DNA of 64,000 nucleotides from Metabacillus sp. KUDC1714. GTDB lineage: Bacteria > Bacillota > Bacilli > Bacillales > Bacillaceae. Made by a program: the position numbers and the translations under genes. The stretch covers positions 5,211,501-5,275,500 of the forward strand of contig NZ_CP055263.1 of NCBI RefSeq assembly GCF_014217835.1, read 5' to 3'. The notes beneath the pieces were generated by a model. That model ran no database searches. It was not told where the DNA came from and was given only the letters and a program-made list of their open reading frames with translations. Shown one piece after another: positions 10,546 through 19,435 of this stretch; the first letter of the stretch is position 1, and each line of letters opens with the position of its first letter.

Positions 10546-11289
10546 TTATCCACTCCTTCCTAAATAAACGTTCTTCACTTCTTCGTTTTCTTGAATATCC
10601 TGCATAGCTCCTTCACAGAGCACCTTCCCCTCATGCATCACCACAACCTTTGTCGAAAACTTCCTTACAAAATCCATATCATGTTCCACAATCAGTACCG
10701 AGCATTTTTTTGCAATTTCTTCGATCAATTCACCTGTTTTATTACGTTCTTCACCTGACATTCCCGCTATAGGCTCATCTAAAAGCAAGAGTTTTGGTTC
10801 TTGAATCAGCTGCATCCCAATTTCAAGCCATTGTTTTTGACCGTGTGACAACGATTGTGCGAGTTCATCACGAACTTCATATAAACCAATTTTATTTAAT
10901 AACTCATCAATTTTCGCTTTTTGAGAAACTGACATTTTCGCAAATATGATTGAAAACAATTTCTTTTTTTGCTTCATGGCAATTTCTAGATTTTCAAAAG
11001 GTGTTAATTGTAAAAAAATACTCGGAGCTTGAAATTTACGCACAATTCCTTTGTGAACAATTTTCTGTTCAGGAAGTTTTGTTAGTGAAATGTTTCCTTC
11101 AAAAATCACTTCACCATCGGTGGATCTTGTTTTTCCACATATGACGTCAAGGAGTGTTGTTTTCCCTGCACCATTAGGTCCAATTAAAAATAAAATCTCT
11201 CCACTTTCAACTTGTAAATCAACGCCTTGGAGTGCCTTAAAACCAGAAAAATCAACCATCACATTACGACACGAGAGAATCGGTTGCAC
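10546..11289 (-). CDS. urtD: Urea ABC transporter ATP-binding subunit UrtD
   Basis: A 247-residue LivG-like ATPase of the urea importer. Walker A is LIGPNGAGKTTLLDV, the signature region is LSHGQKQWLEIGMQL and Walker B is LLLDEPIAGMS. The longest frame reaches 11352 but that puts 89 bases inside urtC with a basic leader unlike the family. GGAGGA is six to eight bases before a GTG at 11289, giving MQPILSCRNV, which fits. It overlaps the end of urtC by 26 bases. Confidence 0.94.
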   Translation of the reverse strand: MQPILSCRNVMVDFSGFKALQGVDLQVESGEILFLIGPNGAGKTTLLDVICGKTRSTDGEVIFEGNISLTKLPEQKIVHKGIVRKFQAPSIFLQLTPFENLEIAMKQKKKLFSIIFAKMSVSQKAKIDELLNKIGLYEVRDELAQSLSHGQKQWLEIGMQLIQEPKLLLLDEPIAGMSGEERNKTGELIEEIAKKCSVLIVEHDMDFVRKFSTKVVVMHEGKVLCEGAMQDIQENEEVKNVYLGRSG

Positions 11290-12337
11290 CCTTTTCCTCC
11301 TCCTTTTTCTCTTTTTTGAAGAAGCGAACCTTAAACTTCTCAACAATACCAACTAAACCATTTGGTAAATATAAAACGACTAAGAGAAATAATCCGCCCA
11401 AGAAGATCGTCCAGAATTCAGGATAGGTTTCGCTTAAAAAGCTTTTAGCGCTATTTGTTAAGATCGCCCCAATTGCTGCACCTAAGATTGAATGCCTTCC
11501 TCCAATCGCTACCCATAAAACCATTTCAATAGAAGGAATAATTCCCATCATTTCTGGTGTAATAATCCCAACTTGCAATACAAACAGTGCACCAGCTATA
11601 CCGGCAAAGGCTGCTGATAATGCATATATAAACACTTTAAATACGGCTGGGTTATAGCCTAAAAATCGAAGACGATTTTCCCCATCTCTAATCGCGATGA
11701 GCAATCTTCCAAAGCGTGTTTTTGTTAAAATGAGAGCTATTCCCATAACAATTGCTAATAAACTTACCGTTAAGAAATAAAGAAAGCTTTTTGTCCCTGG
11801 ATCTGCTAACGGTACATGAAATACCGTAAAAAAGTTTGTTAAACCACTAGTTCCCCCTGTAATTTGCTGGCTACCAATAAATAATGTGACTGTAACGACA
11901 ACAACAGCTTGTGAAATTAAGGAGAAGAAGACTCCTTTAATTCGATTTTTAAACGTAAAGTAACCAATAATCCACGCAATCAAAAATGGGAGTAAAATAG
12001 CAGAACCAATTGCGAAAATTGGATTTTTAAACATAGTCCATATAATAGGAAGTTCTGTAATTCCATTCCACTCCATGAAATCTGGCACTCCACTAGTAGA
12101 AGCCTCAAGTTTTAAGTACATCGCCATACAATAGGCACCCAATCCAAAAAAGACCCCATGCCCCAAACTCATAATTCCAGTAAAACCCCATATTAGACTG
12201 ATCCCAACAGCGATAATTGCAAAGCATAAAAACTTAGCTAGCAAACCAATTCGAAAATCCGAAAGCATCAAAGGGGCAATTAACAGGAAGAGAAAAAACA
12301 CTCCATAAAATGCTCCTTGGCTATATTTTTTAAACAA
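11264..12337 (-). CDS. urtC: Urea ABC transporter permease UrtC
   Basis: A LivM-like permease of about 357 residues with many hydrophobic segments. The motif region SLGHGVFFGLGAYCMAMYLK near residue 60 is typical of the family, and the C-terminus is Lys/Glu-rich (KKEKKEEEKG). GGAGGTG lies six bases before a TTG at 12337, directly after the urtB stop. I prefer that start to the long frame at 12400, which would run 49 bases into urtB. Confidence 0.92.
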   Translation of the reverse strand: MFKKYSQGAFYGVFFLFLLIAPLMLSDFRIGLLAKFLCFAIIAVGISLIWGFTGIMSLGHGVFFGLGAYCMAMYLKLEASTSGVPDFMEWNGITELPIIWTMFKNPIFAIGSAILLPFLIAWIIGYFTFKNRIKGVFFSLISQAVVVVTVTLFIGSQQITGGTSGLTNFFTVFHVPLADPGTKSFLYFLTVSLLAIVMGIALILTKTRFGRLLIAIRDGENRLRFLGYNPAVFKVFIYALSAAFAGIAGALFVLQVGIITPEMMGIIPSIEMVLWVAIGGRHSILGAAIGAILTNSAKSFLSETYPEFWTIFLGGLFLLVVLYLPNGLVGIVEKFKVRFFKKEKKEEEKGATDSLVS

Positions 12338-12351
12338 TGACAGCACCTCCG

Positions 12352-13254
12352 TTAATCTAAAGCTCTCACCTTTGCACCTACGAGGCCAGTTGGTTTCCAT
12401 TGTAAGAAAATGATAATAAATGCAAAAACGATTACCTTTGCAAATGTTGCACTTGTAGATAACTCAACAAATGTACTTAAAACTCCTAGCATTAGTGCTG
12501 CAATAATAGTTCCTTTTAATTTTCCGATACCACCTAATATAACGATCATAAATGCATCAACGATATACGATGTCCCTAATGTAGGACCGATAGAGCCGAT
12601 CAATGTTAAGGAACAACCTGCAATTCCTGCAAAGCCACTACCAATAGCGAATGCAGTGCTATCAACCCTTCTTGTCGAGACACCTAAGCAAGAAGCCATA
12701 TCACGATTTAATGTAACAGCCTTCATCCGTCTTCCCGAAGGAGTTTTATAAAGATATAGAAATAATAAGAAAATACACATTAACACTAATGCAACAATAA
12801 AAAGACGTTTGTAAGGGAATGTCATACCTGCCAATGTAAGTCCGCCGTTTAACCATTCTGGAGCAACAACTGCAACATTCGGTGCACCGAAGATCGAACG
12901 TGCAACCTGTTGTAAGATTAAACTCACGCCCCATGTTGCTAGTAAGCTATCAAGTGGGCGTTCATATAAAAATCGAACAACTGTCTTCTCCATTAATAAC
13001 CCAAATAATGCTGCTACAAGAAAAGATAGTGGAATTGCTAGGATAAAATAATAACCAAAGGCTGCTTTAGGAAGATATTGAATAAATACTTGTTGAAGAA
13101 CATATGTAGTATAAGCTCCCATCATAATAAATTCTCCGTGAGCCATGTTGATAATATTCATAAGCCCAAATGTAATTGCAAGACCTAAAGCAATTAACAA
13201 GAGGATGGAACCGAGGCTAACTCCATTAAATAGTTGCGTAACGATTATCGACAA
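12352..13254 (-). CDS. urtB: Urea ABC transporter permease UrtB
   Basis: A 300-residue LivH-like permease. It starts with TTG (GGAGG eight bases upstream) and contains NIINMAHGEFIMMGAYTTYV, the conserved early motif of LivH/UrtB proteins, and later VVILGGIGKLKGT. It forms the heterodimeric channel with UrtC. A 121-base gap holding a strong hairpin separates it from urtA. Confidence 0.95.
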   Translation of the reverse strand: MSIIVTQLFNGVSLGSILLLIALGLAITFGLMNIINMAHGEFIMMGAYTTYVLQQVFIQYLPKAAFGYYFILAIPLSFLVAALFGLLMEKTVVRFLYERPLDSLLATWGVSLILQQVARSIFGAPNVAVVAPEWLNGGLTLAGMTFPYKRLFIVALVLMCIFLLFLYLYKTPSGRRMKAVTLNRDMASCLGVSTRRVDSTAFAIGSGFAGIAGCSLTLIGSIGPTLGTSYIVDAFMIVILGGIGKLKGTIIAALMLGVLSTFVELSTSATFAKVIVFAFIIIFLQWKPTGLVGAKVRALD

Positions 13255-13301
13255 GGATGTTTCCTCCTTTTCAATGCGAATCCTTCTAGGAACTATTGTT
13301 T

Positions 13302-13348
13302 CCCTTTTCGTTCTAGCATTCTAGTAATCTCTTGCTGAACGAAAAGGG
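13302..13348 (-). repeat. Strong intercistronic hairpin between urtA and urtB
   Basis: A perfect 12-bp inverted repeat, CCCTTTTCGTTC at 13302-13313 and GAACGAAAAGGG at 13337-13348, with a 23-base loop. There is no T-run after it in the direction of transcription, so it is not a standard terminator. Its place, just after the binding-protein gene, suggests mRNA 3'-end protection or processing that keeps UrtA more abundant than the permease. Confidence 0.75.
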
Positions 13349-13375
13349 GTTATATCACAAATATTTATAAATCCA

Positions 13376-14620
13376 TTAATTAGCTTGTTGACTTAACCCT
13401 TCTGCCCAATCATATGTTTTTAAATATGGATCTGGTTTGACCTGCTCACCCGAGTTCCATACCTCTTTAAATTGTCCATCAGCTTGCACCTCACCGATGC
13501 GAACTGTTTTATAAATATGTTGTGTTTCACCATCAATTTTAACGACTCCCTCTGGAGCCTTAAACTCAACACCATCAGCTGCTTCCTTCACTTTTCCAAC
13601 ATCGAAAGAGCCTGCTTTTTCAACAGCTTCCGCCCATAAATAAACGGCAATATAAGCTGCTTCTATTGGGTCGCCTGTTACACGGTCTTCACCATATTTT
13701 ACTTTATAGTTTTCTACAAAAGTCTTATTCTCTGGTGTGTCAGTTGTTTGATAGTAGTTCCATGCAGCATAATGACCTTCTAATACCTTAGCCCCTATTC
13801 CCCTAATCTCTTCTTCTGCAACACTTACAGATACAACTGGAATATCCTTAGCAGTTATTCCTGCATCTTGTAGTTGTTTAAAAAACGCAACATTACTATC
13901 ACCATTTAAGGTATTAAAGATTACATCTGGTTTAGCCGATTTGATTTTATTAATAATCGTATTGTAGTCAGTGTGTCCTAGAGGTGTGTATTCCTCTGCA
14001 ACGACCTTCCCGCCATTTGCTTCTAACTGTGCGTTTACAATTTTATTTGCTGTACGAGGAAACACATAATCAGAGCCAATCAAAAATATATTTTCACCTA
14101 CGGTTTCTAACATCCAATCAACTGCAGGTACTATTTGTTGATTTGTGGTAGCTCCGGTATAAAAGATGTTTGGAGATTGTTCCATCCCTTCATACTGCAC
14201 AGGATACCAGAGCAAACCATTGTTTTGTTCAACGACGGGAAGCATTGCTTTACGGCTAGCTGATGTCCACCCTCCAAAAATAGTTGCTACTTTATCCTGT
14301 TGAAGAAGTTTTCTAGCCTTTTCAGCAAAAGTAGGCCAATCTGATGCACCATCTTCAATAATAGGTTCAATTTGCTTACCAAGTACTCCACCAGCAGCAT
14401 TGATCTCATCAATAGCCATCAATTCTGCGTCACGTAAGGAAACCTCACTTATTGCCATTGTGCCACTTAATGAATGGAGAATACCAACAGAAACTGTATC
14501 TCCTTCTACGGTGCCTGAACTTGAATCTGAGGTTGTTTCTTGAGCTGGTTTATTTGTCTGTGACGAACACGCTCCAAGGAAAAACACCATCATCAGTGAT
14601 ACTAAAAACCCTTTTCTCAT
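13376..14620 (-). CDS. urtA: Urea ABC transporter substrate-binding lipoprotein UrtA
   Basis: A 414-residue extracytoplasmic urea receptor of the LivJ fold, anchored as a lipoprotein: a basic start, a hydrophobic core and lipobox LGAC at about residue 18-21. Family features are [15 protein letters not shown] and the [20 protein letters not shown] segment, the latter typical of urea/short-chain amide binders. The ATG at 14620 has GGAG seven bases upstream; a TTG at 14626 is too close. It is the first gene of the urea unit and lies behind the two TnrA/GlnR boxes. Confidence 0.96.
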   Translation of the reverse strand: MRKGFLVSLMMVFFLGACSSQTNKPAQETTSDSSSGTVEGDTVSVGILHSLSGTMAISEVSLRDAELMAIDEINAAGGVLGKQIEPIIEDGASDWPTFAEKARKLLQQDKVATIFGGWTSASRKAMLPVVEQNNGLLWYPVQYEGMEQSPNIFYTGATTNQQIVPAVDWMLETVGENIFLIGSDYVFPRTANKIVNAQLEANGGKVVAEEYTPLGHTDYNTIINKIKSAKPDVIFNTLNGDSNVAFFKQLQDAGITAKDIPVVSVSVAEEEIRGIGAKVLEGHYAAWNYYQTTDTPENKTFVENYKVKYGEDRVTGDPIEAAYIAVYLWAEAVEKAGSFDVGKVKEAADGVEFKAPEGVVKIDGETQHIYKTVRIGEVQADGQFKEVWNSGEQVKPDPYLKTYDWAEGLSQQAN

Positions 14621-14683
14621 TCTCAATCTCCAACACCCCTTTATGTATTTTCAGTATTAGAATCTCATACATCCACAAAAGAT

Positions 14684-14722
14684 TGTTACAATTAGTAACT
14701 TTTAATGTAAGAAATACTAACA
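14684..14722 (-). promoter_or_regulatory. Two tandem TnrA/GlnR-type boxes
   Basis: The consensus is TGTNA-N7-TNACA. At 14706-14722 the sequence is TGTAA-N7-TAACA, a perfect match. At 14684-14700 it is TGTTA-N7-TAACT, one mismatch. The starts are 22 bp apart, about two helical turns. They lie 64-102 bp upstream of the urtA start. TnrA activates, and GlnR represses, nitrogen-scavenging genes including urease in B. subtilis. I infer nitrogen control of the whole urt-ure unit; the -10 region itself is not clear. Confidence 0.78.
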
Positions 14723-14877
14723 CCACTTACTCTTCATATTATACATAATCTTCCTCTATAATCAAATTAATTTTTCAAATATTTTGAAATTAACCATTTT
14801 ATTGGGGTAATTACTAAAAATTAAAGAAAACGTTCGTTAGATTTCCTTACATGCATTCTAAAAAACACAAAAAAAAA

Positions 14878-14909
14878 TAACTAGGATTAAATTAGGCCCT
14901 AGTTTTTTC
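14878..14909 (-). terminator. Bidirectional terminator after the nucleotidyltransferase gene
   Basis: AACTAGG at 14879-14885 pairs with CCTAGTT at 14898-14904. The minus strand continues into TATTTTTTTT, fitting the end of the gene at 14941-15744, and the plus strand also has TTTTTT. It insulates the urtA promoter region. Confidence 0.75.
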
Positions 14910-14940
14910 AAAAATTCTATATTGTATTAAGTATGTCTTT

Positions 14941-15744
14941 TTAACATGACTGAGCTTTATGTATAGTAAACTTGATGAAATCCTGTGATTCTTTAATGCG
15001 ATCAAGATTGACACCATATTGCCAAGCTTTAGCTTCCTCTATCAAGCCACTCCATACTTGAAACATTTCCTGTGTCCAACATGCCGCATCTTTTTTTGTT
15101 GCAACAATACCATACTGCATCGTATATAAAGCCCTACACATCGTAAGAATTGCATAGGCTTGATAAACACTTGTATTTAATCGATGTGAATCTTCAAGCT
15201 GTGGTGCCCACCAATGTTTTAATGTATTCTTTTGCGCAATTCGTAAGTCATTGGAAGAAATGGGGTCAATCAGCATCTTCGGTTTAGGTCCAGCCAACGC
15301 TATGCCTTTTTCTCTAATAATATATCTTTGTATTACCCATTCATCCCCATGTCTGTCTAAACCAAATGAGCCATCTGAACGAATGACTGGATGTATTGAA
15401 TTTGTTGGGTCATACCGACGTAGTGCGGTTTTATCTATATATGAGCCTTCAAAATTTGTTTTCCACAGCAATTCACTCAATAATATACGGGTATGTAAGG
15501 ACTCTAGTTCAGATATTTTTTCTTTTGAAAGGGATTCTGATGTCACAACTAGATAATCAATATCACTCCTGTTTGGATCAAAGTCGCCAAGAGCAAGTGA
15601 ACCATGTAAATACATTCCCACAAAGGTATTTTTTAAAATGCCTTTTACATCAAATAAGATCTTTTCTAATAATTCATTAACATCTGCATACTGAGTGAAC
15701 TGTGAATCATTAACGATCAAAAGTAAAACCTCCAGCTCTACCAT
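14941..15744 (-). CDS. Aminoglycoside adenylyltransferase-like nucleotidyltransferase
   Basis: A 267-residue protein of the AadA/ANT(9) type. The N-terminal nucleotidyltransferase fold shows HGSLALGDFDPNRSDIDYLV, with the Gly-Ser and the Asp-x-Asp metal pair. The C-terminal helical part (KHWWAPQL, ILTMCRALYTMQYG) resembles the DUF4111 domain of spectinomycin/streptomycin adenylyltransferases. The ATG at 15744 lacks a clear ribosome binding site; GGAGG before a TTG at 15720 suggests the protein may start there. Many chromosomal Bacillus members have no proven resistance role. It is a single gene with its own terminator. Confidence 0.8.
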   Translation of the reverse strand: MVELEVLLLIVNDSQFTQYADVNELLEKILFDVKGILKNTFVGMYLHGSLALGDFDPNRSDIDYLVVTSESLSKEKISELESLHTRILLSELLWKTNFEGSYIDKTALRRYDPTNSIHPVIRSDGSFGLDRHGDEWVIQRYIIREKGIALAGPKPKMLIDPISSNDLRIAQKNTLKHWWAPQLEDSHRLNTSVYQAYAILTMCRALYTMQYGIVATKKDAACWTQEMFQVWSGLIEEAKAWQYGVNLDRIKESQDFIKFTIHKAQSC

Positions 15745-15778
15745 ATTAATACTATAGTCAGAAACCTCTTCAAACTCA

Positions 15779-16696
15779 TTAGCTATTAATCGTTGAATAC
15801 CCCATTGCTGCTTTATATTTACCTGGAGAACAGCCTACAACTCTTCGAAATAACCTACTAAAAAAAGCGGGATCGTCATAACCGACCTTCATAGCAACAT
15901 TAATTACTTTTTCGTCAGACTCGATAAGAAATTGTTTGGCCTTTTCAATTCTTATATTGTGAACCATTTCCACAACTGTCTGTCCTGTTTCTTGCTTGAA
16001 CAGTCTATTTAAATGGCGTGGGCTTATATTAAAAAGATTACAAAGGGTCTGAATGGAAATTTTTTGATCATAGTTTCTTGATAAGTAACCACAAATACGT
16101 TGAATCAGTATATTAGTGTCATTTACGATATTATGAGAAGTATTGCTTTTCGAATTTCTTTCGTTATAAATCCGCGATAATAGAATCAACAATTCTACTA
16201 ATTGTAGTCGTATTAAGGTTGAGTAGCACGAATTCTCCTTGTTGTATTCGTACATCATTCCTTCTAATAAATGTAAAAATCTAATCGAATAGTTCCCATC
16301 CAAGTTTAAAAGGTGATGAAACCGTTCATTTTTATCTAAAAAAGGATGTATATAAAAATAATCCATTGACTGTGATACTCCAAGCTCTTTTAACCATGAA
16401 TCTTGAATTAAATTGGGCAGGAATAAACAATTTATGATTTCTAACGACTGCTCTTTCTCAATCAGAAAGGTGTGGGCTTCGCCAGGATTTATAATAAACA
16501 CGTCATTCGTTTTAATCGTATATGATTGTCCTTCAAATAAATGTTTTGCATGACCTTTTACTACATATACTAATTCAATAAATTCATGTGAGTGAACTGG
16601 TGGAATGTTTAAAGAATCGTGATGGAAGCGTTGGATCCAAAATGGAAATTCTTTTGTTTTCATATAGTCACAAGATTGATATTTTGTAGCCGTCAT
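15779..16696 (-). CDS. AraC family transcriptional regulator (cupin plus HTH)
   Basis: A 305-residue regulator. The N-terminal cupin-like sensor (PPVHSHEFIELVYVVKG, NPGEAHTF) senses a small ligand. The C-terminal double helix-turn-helix spans about residues 205-300 (QTLCNLFNISPRHLNRLFKQ, then VGYDDPAFFSRLFRRVVG). GGGGAGG precedes the ATG. It sits at the downstream end of the hydrolase/oxidoreductase locus and has the same layout as the second AraC protein at 21940. It probably controls part of this locus. Confidence 0.92.
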   Translation of the reverse strand: MTATKYQSCDYMKTKEFPFWIQRFHHDSLNIPPVHSHEFIELVYVVKGHAKHLFEGQSYTIKTNDVFIINPGEAHTFLIEKEQSLEIINCLFLPNLIQDSWLKELGVSQSMDYFYIHPFLDKNERFHHLLNLDGNYSIRFLHLLEGMMYEYNKENSCYSTLIRLQLVELLILLSRIYNERNSKSNTSHNIVNDTNILIQRICGYLSRNYDQKISIQTLCNLFNISPRHLNRLFKQETGQTVVEMVHNIRIEKAKQFLIESDEKVINVAMKVGYDDPAFFSRLFRRVVGCSPGKYKAAMGYSTINS

Positions 16697-16826
16697 TTAT
16701 GTTCCTCCCCTAGATAAAAGATATGAGTAAAACTTCTCTAGGTAGTCGAAAATAAATCTCTTTTAAAACTCTACATCCAAATGCTTCATAATACCCCAAC
16801 ATCATTACTTTGGCGGAATTTAATTC

Positions 16827-16868
16827 CCCCACCGCTTTTCATTACTTCGTTTGAATTTTAAGTGGGGG
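16827..16868. repeat. Inverted repeat in the araC/Gfo-Idh intergenic region
   Basis: A 7-bp inverted repeat, CCCCCAC and GTGGGGG, with a spacer of about 28 bases. It is not followed by a T-run on either strand. It may be a weak transcript hairpin or operator; I assign no function. Confidence 0.35.
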
Positions 16869-16908
16869 TAGTACACACTATTAAAATTAGATAAAACTCA
16901 AATGTTAA

Positions 16909-16924
16909 TTGTAAGTGCTTACAT
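16909..16924. promoter_or_regulatory. cre-like palindrome at the end of the Gfo/Idh gene
   Basis: TTGTAAGTGCTTACAT matches the CcpA cre consensus WTGNAANCGNWWNCAW at all defined positions but one (central T for C). The arms TGTAAG/CTTACA are perfect. It covers the stop codon of the 16919 gene and lies about 215 bp upstream of the AraC gene. It could be a coincidence of coding sequence. Confidence 0.42.
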
Positions 16925-17938
16925 TACTTTTCTGCCCAATAACTTTGGTATTTCTATGACAGCACCGTTTTCGTTCTGAGAACGAATCGCTGCCTCTATG
17001 ACTTCCTGAGCTGATAATGCATCCAAACCTGAACCAGCAACATATTCTGGATCGACTGATCTTTTAATATCACTAATAAATGAATTAATTCTATTTTTAA
17101 ATGTTTCGTTAAAGCCACTCATTCCATTTAATACTGAATTCCGTACAACCTTCATTTCGGAACTTTTATGTGGATAAAAGGTGAGATTTTCATAGACGTT
17201 ATCAATAATCAATCTTCCATTATTTCCTGCCACTTCACAATTTTCAATCGGATGATTGTTATCCATATCATAACTACCAGTTAAGTGACCTACAGCACCT
17301 GATTCAAATTCTAGATTAATAGAAGCAGTAGACCAAACAGTTCTTCCAGGAGCTTTCGTCATAAACGCTTGAACACGGCGAATATCACCAGCAAAATAAC
17401 GCATAACGTCAATCGAATGCGGATGAAGTGCTCTTAAATGGATCCAAGGGCTTGATTCATTTGGGTTACCAATTGTTAATTTCATATTTACGAAAAGCAG
17501 TGTACCAAGATCTCCTTTATCAATCCACTCCTTCGCCAAATGAGCAGCAGGTACAAAACGGTGATTAAGATTGCATCCTAGCCTTACATTTTGTAAACGA
17601 GCATACTCGACCATTTCCCTCGCTTCCTTTATGCAGTTTGATAATGGTTTCTCAACTAATACATCGATGCCAGCTTCTATTGCTAACATAGCAGGTTCAT
17701 AATGTTGTGATCCATTTTCTTTTCCACCAGTAGCTACACTTATTACATCAATCTCTTCATCTTTAAGCATCGTTTTCAAATCCGTATAAGCGTTGACTTT
17801 ACATTCGTTAGCTACAGTTTTTACTAATGACTCATTAAGATCACAAACTGCTACTAATTGTACATCCCTATGTTCTTGATAATAGCGACAATGGATTTTC
17901 CCGATATGATTTACACCTACGACAGCAGCTTTTAGCAA
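16919..17938 (-). CDS. Gfo/Idh/MocA family NAD(P)-dependent dehydrogenase (copy 1)
   Basis: A 339-residue oxidoreductase. The N-terminal Rossmann fold starts KAAVVGVNHIGKIH, the catalytic-lysine motif EKP appears as LVEKPLS near residue 97, and the C-terminal alpha/beta domain carries HLRALHPHSIDVMRYF with the candidate catalytic His. It is clearly paralogous to the 20257 gene. Family members oxidise sugars, inositols or their derivatives. I favour TTG at 17938 (AAAGG nine bases upstream) because it matches the start of the paralogue; GTG at 17947 overlaps the ribosome binding site. It follows the sulfatase-like gene after a hairpin. Confidence 0.9.
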   Translation of the reverse strand: MLKAAVVGVNHIGKIHCRYYQEHRDVQLVAVCDLNESLVKTVANECKVNAYTDLKTMLKDEEIDVISVATGGKENGSQHYEPAMLAIEAGIDVLVEKPLSNCIKEAREMVEYARLQNVRLGCNLNHRFVPAAHLAKEWIDKGDLGTLLFVNMKLTIGNPNESSPWIHLRALHPHSIDVMRYFAGDIRRVQAFMTKAPGRTVWSTASINLEFESGAVGHLTGSYDMDNNHPIENCEVAGNNGRLIIDNVYENLTFYPHKSSEMKVVRNSVLNGMSGFNETFKNRINSFISDIKRSVDPEYVAGSGLDALSAQEVIEAAIRSQNENGAVIEIPKLLGRKVM

Positions 17939-17960
17939 AACACTCACCCTTTCAATATAT

Positions 17961-17996
17961 AAATGCTTCGGAGAAAACAGATCCCCCGAAGCATTT
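17961..17996 (-). terminator. Hairpin between sulfatase-like and Gfo/Idh genes
   Basis: A perfect 11-bp stem, AAATGCTTCGG and CCGAAGCATTT, with a 14-base loop. It is followed on the minus strand only by ATATATTG, and the next gene starts about 20 bases later. It may be a partial terminator or an mRNA-stabilising element that lowers or separates expression of the last gene. Confidence 0.6.
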
Positions 17997-18019
17997 ATTT
18001 AGCTGAAGATGCTCTCTCT

Positions 18020-19429
18020 TCATTTATTCTCTACGTGTTCTTCTTTTTCCTTCTCCTGTAGTTGCTGTGCAGTATTTATTGATCCAATATACATTGAATC
18101 ATATGCTTCCTGTGATGTTTCGAATGGCCCTCGTTCCATTCCATGCCAATTTAAATTCGTGTACATTGGATTTGTCCGACCTGTTTCACGCTCACGTTTC
18201 GCTATATAAGCGTCCATTCTACCTAATAATAAATTAACGATTTGCGGTTCTTGATCTGCAATATTATTTAGTTCTTCAGGATCTTTAATAATATTGTACA
18301 ATTCAATTTCAGGTTTAAAATGAAAATCAGGCTCAAGTGCACGTATTAGCTTCCATTCAGGAGTACGCCAGCCATGCTTACGCATCCAAGTGCATTCTGT
18401 AATATAAAAATCTGACTCTTGTAAAAAACCTTCTACTTCCCCTGTTATTAGGGATGTTAGATTTCGTCCATCAAACGAAATATCTGTTTCAATGTCGATA
18501 AGATCTAATAATGTCGGCATAATATCTTTTATTAAAGTGATATCTGAAAACCTTTTTCCTTCTGGTAGTTTACCAGGAAATTTTAAAATTAATGGAACTA
18601 CTAAATTATGTTCATAAAGACTATGGTGATCATACCAACATTGATGCTCATTCAAGGTTTCACCATGATCAGAAGTTATAATAATCATCGTCTCTTCCTC
18701 AATACCAAGAGATTCAACGGTTGTTAAGATGTTTTGAATACATGCATCCATATATGCAATCGCACCATCATACTGTGCATCCACATAATTAGAGTCAGTC
18801 AAGCCCTCTGGAAGCCATGAGGTAAGGAAATCAGCAAACGGTTTAAATTTCTTCATCTCATTTAACGATTCATTTGTAGGATCAAATTCATTTCCATCAT
18901 AAAACATTCTTTCGTAAGGTTTTGGCGGTAAGTACGGTGAATGTGGATCCATATGTCTTAAGAATAAGAAAAATGGTTGATCTTCTTCTGCAAGTCTTTT
19001 TAATTCTGGAATTGTTACATCATTTAAATTTTGAGCCTTTGGACAACGTCCGGAATCATCTGGCTGCCATGCTTCATAATCTAGGTATTTTTGAAATCCA
19101 CGTGCAGATGGGTTTCCGGTAAACCCTACACATGTTGTGTTATAGCCATTTTCTAAAAGGATTTCTGGTAGTGTCTTTACATGTTCACCTAACGGACCAT
19201 TATGTCTAAGTGCTACTACATCTGTACCAAAGCAATCCATACCTGTAAGCATCGAAGCATAACCAGGAGTAGTCGGGATACTTGGACTGAAATGATTTTC
19301 AAATAATACACCCGCTTCAGCAAATTTATCAATATGTGGGGTAGTTAAACGATTATACCCATACGCACTCATCCGGTCTCGTCTAAGACTATCAATACCA
19401 AAAAGAATTACATTTGTTTTCTTTGCCAT
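18020..19429 (-). CDS. Sulfatase-like hydrolase with Thr nucleophile position (copy 1)
   Basis: A 469-residue member of the sulfatase/alkaline phosphatase superfamily. Metal-binding Asp13 is in FGIDSLRRDR and the DHGE motif is in ITSDHGETLNEHQ. The active-site helix reads IPTTPGYASMLTG. Aligned to the sulfatase motif CxPxR-A-S-x-L-T-G, the position of the formylglycine Cys/Ser is Thr53 and the Arg is Tyr57, while Pro55 is kept. So it probably works without formylglycine, with Thr as the nucleophile as in LtaS and EptA-type enzymes, on a phospho- or sulfo-ester. There is no signal peptide, so it acts in the cytoplasm. It begins six bases after the isomerase gene. Confidence 0.88.
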   Translation of the reverse strand: MAKKTNVILFGIDSLRRDRMSAYGYNRLTTPHIDKFAEAGVLFENHFSPSIPTTPGYASMLTGMDCFGTDVVALRHNGPLGEHVKTLPEILLENGYNTTCVGFTGNPSARGFQKYLDYEAWQPDDSGRCPKAQNLNDVTIPELKRLAEEDQPFFLFLRHMDPHSPYLPPKPYERMFYDGNEFDPTNESLNEMKKFKPFADFLTSWLPEGLTDSNYVDAQYDGAIAYMDACIQNILTTVESLGIEEETMIIITSDHGETLNEHQCWYDHHSLYEHNLVVPLILKFPGKLPEGKRFSDITLIKDIMPTLLDLIDIETDISFDGRNLTSLITGEVEGFLQESDFYITECTWMRKHGWRTPEWKLIRALEPDFHFKPEIELYNIIKDPEELNNIADQEPQIVNLLLGRMDAYIAKRERETGRTNPMYTNLNWHGMERGPFETSQEAYDSMYIGSINTAQQLQEKEKEEHVENK

Positions 19430-19435
19430 TATCCC

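Noticed and set aside
11290..11352. The extended N-terminus of UrtD
   Set aside because: It lies inside urtC, is strongly basic and lacks a ribosome binding site; the GTG at 11289 fits the family.
13302..13348. The urtA/urtB hairpin as a terminator
   Set aside because: No T-run follows on the minus strand and urtB has its own ribosome binding site downstream; it better fits mRNA processing or stability.
18020..19429. Calling this a standard formylglycine sulfatase
   Set aside because: The Cys/Ser of CxPxR is replaced by Thr and the Arg by Tyr, so the standard mechanism cannot be assumed.
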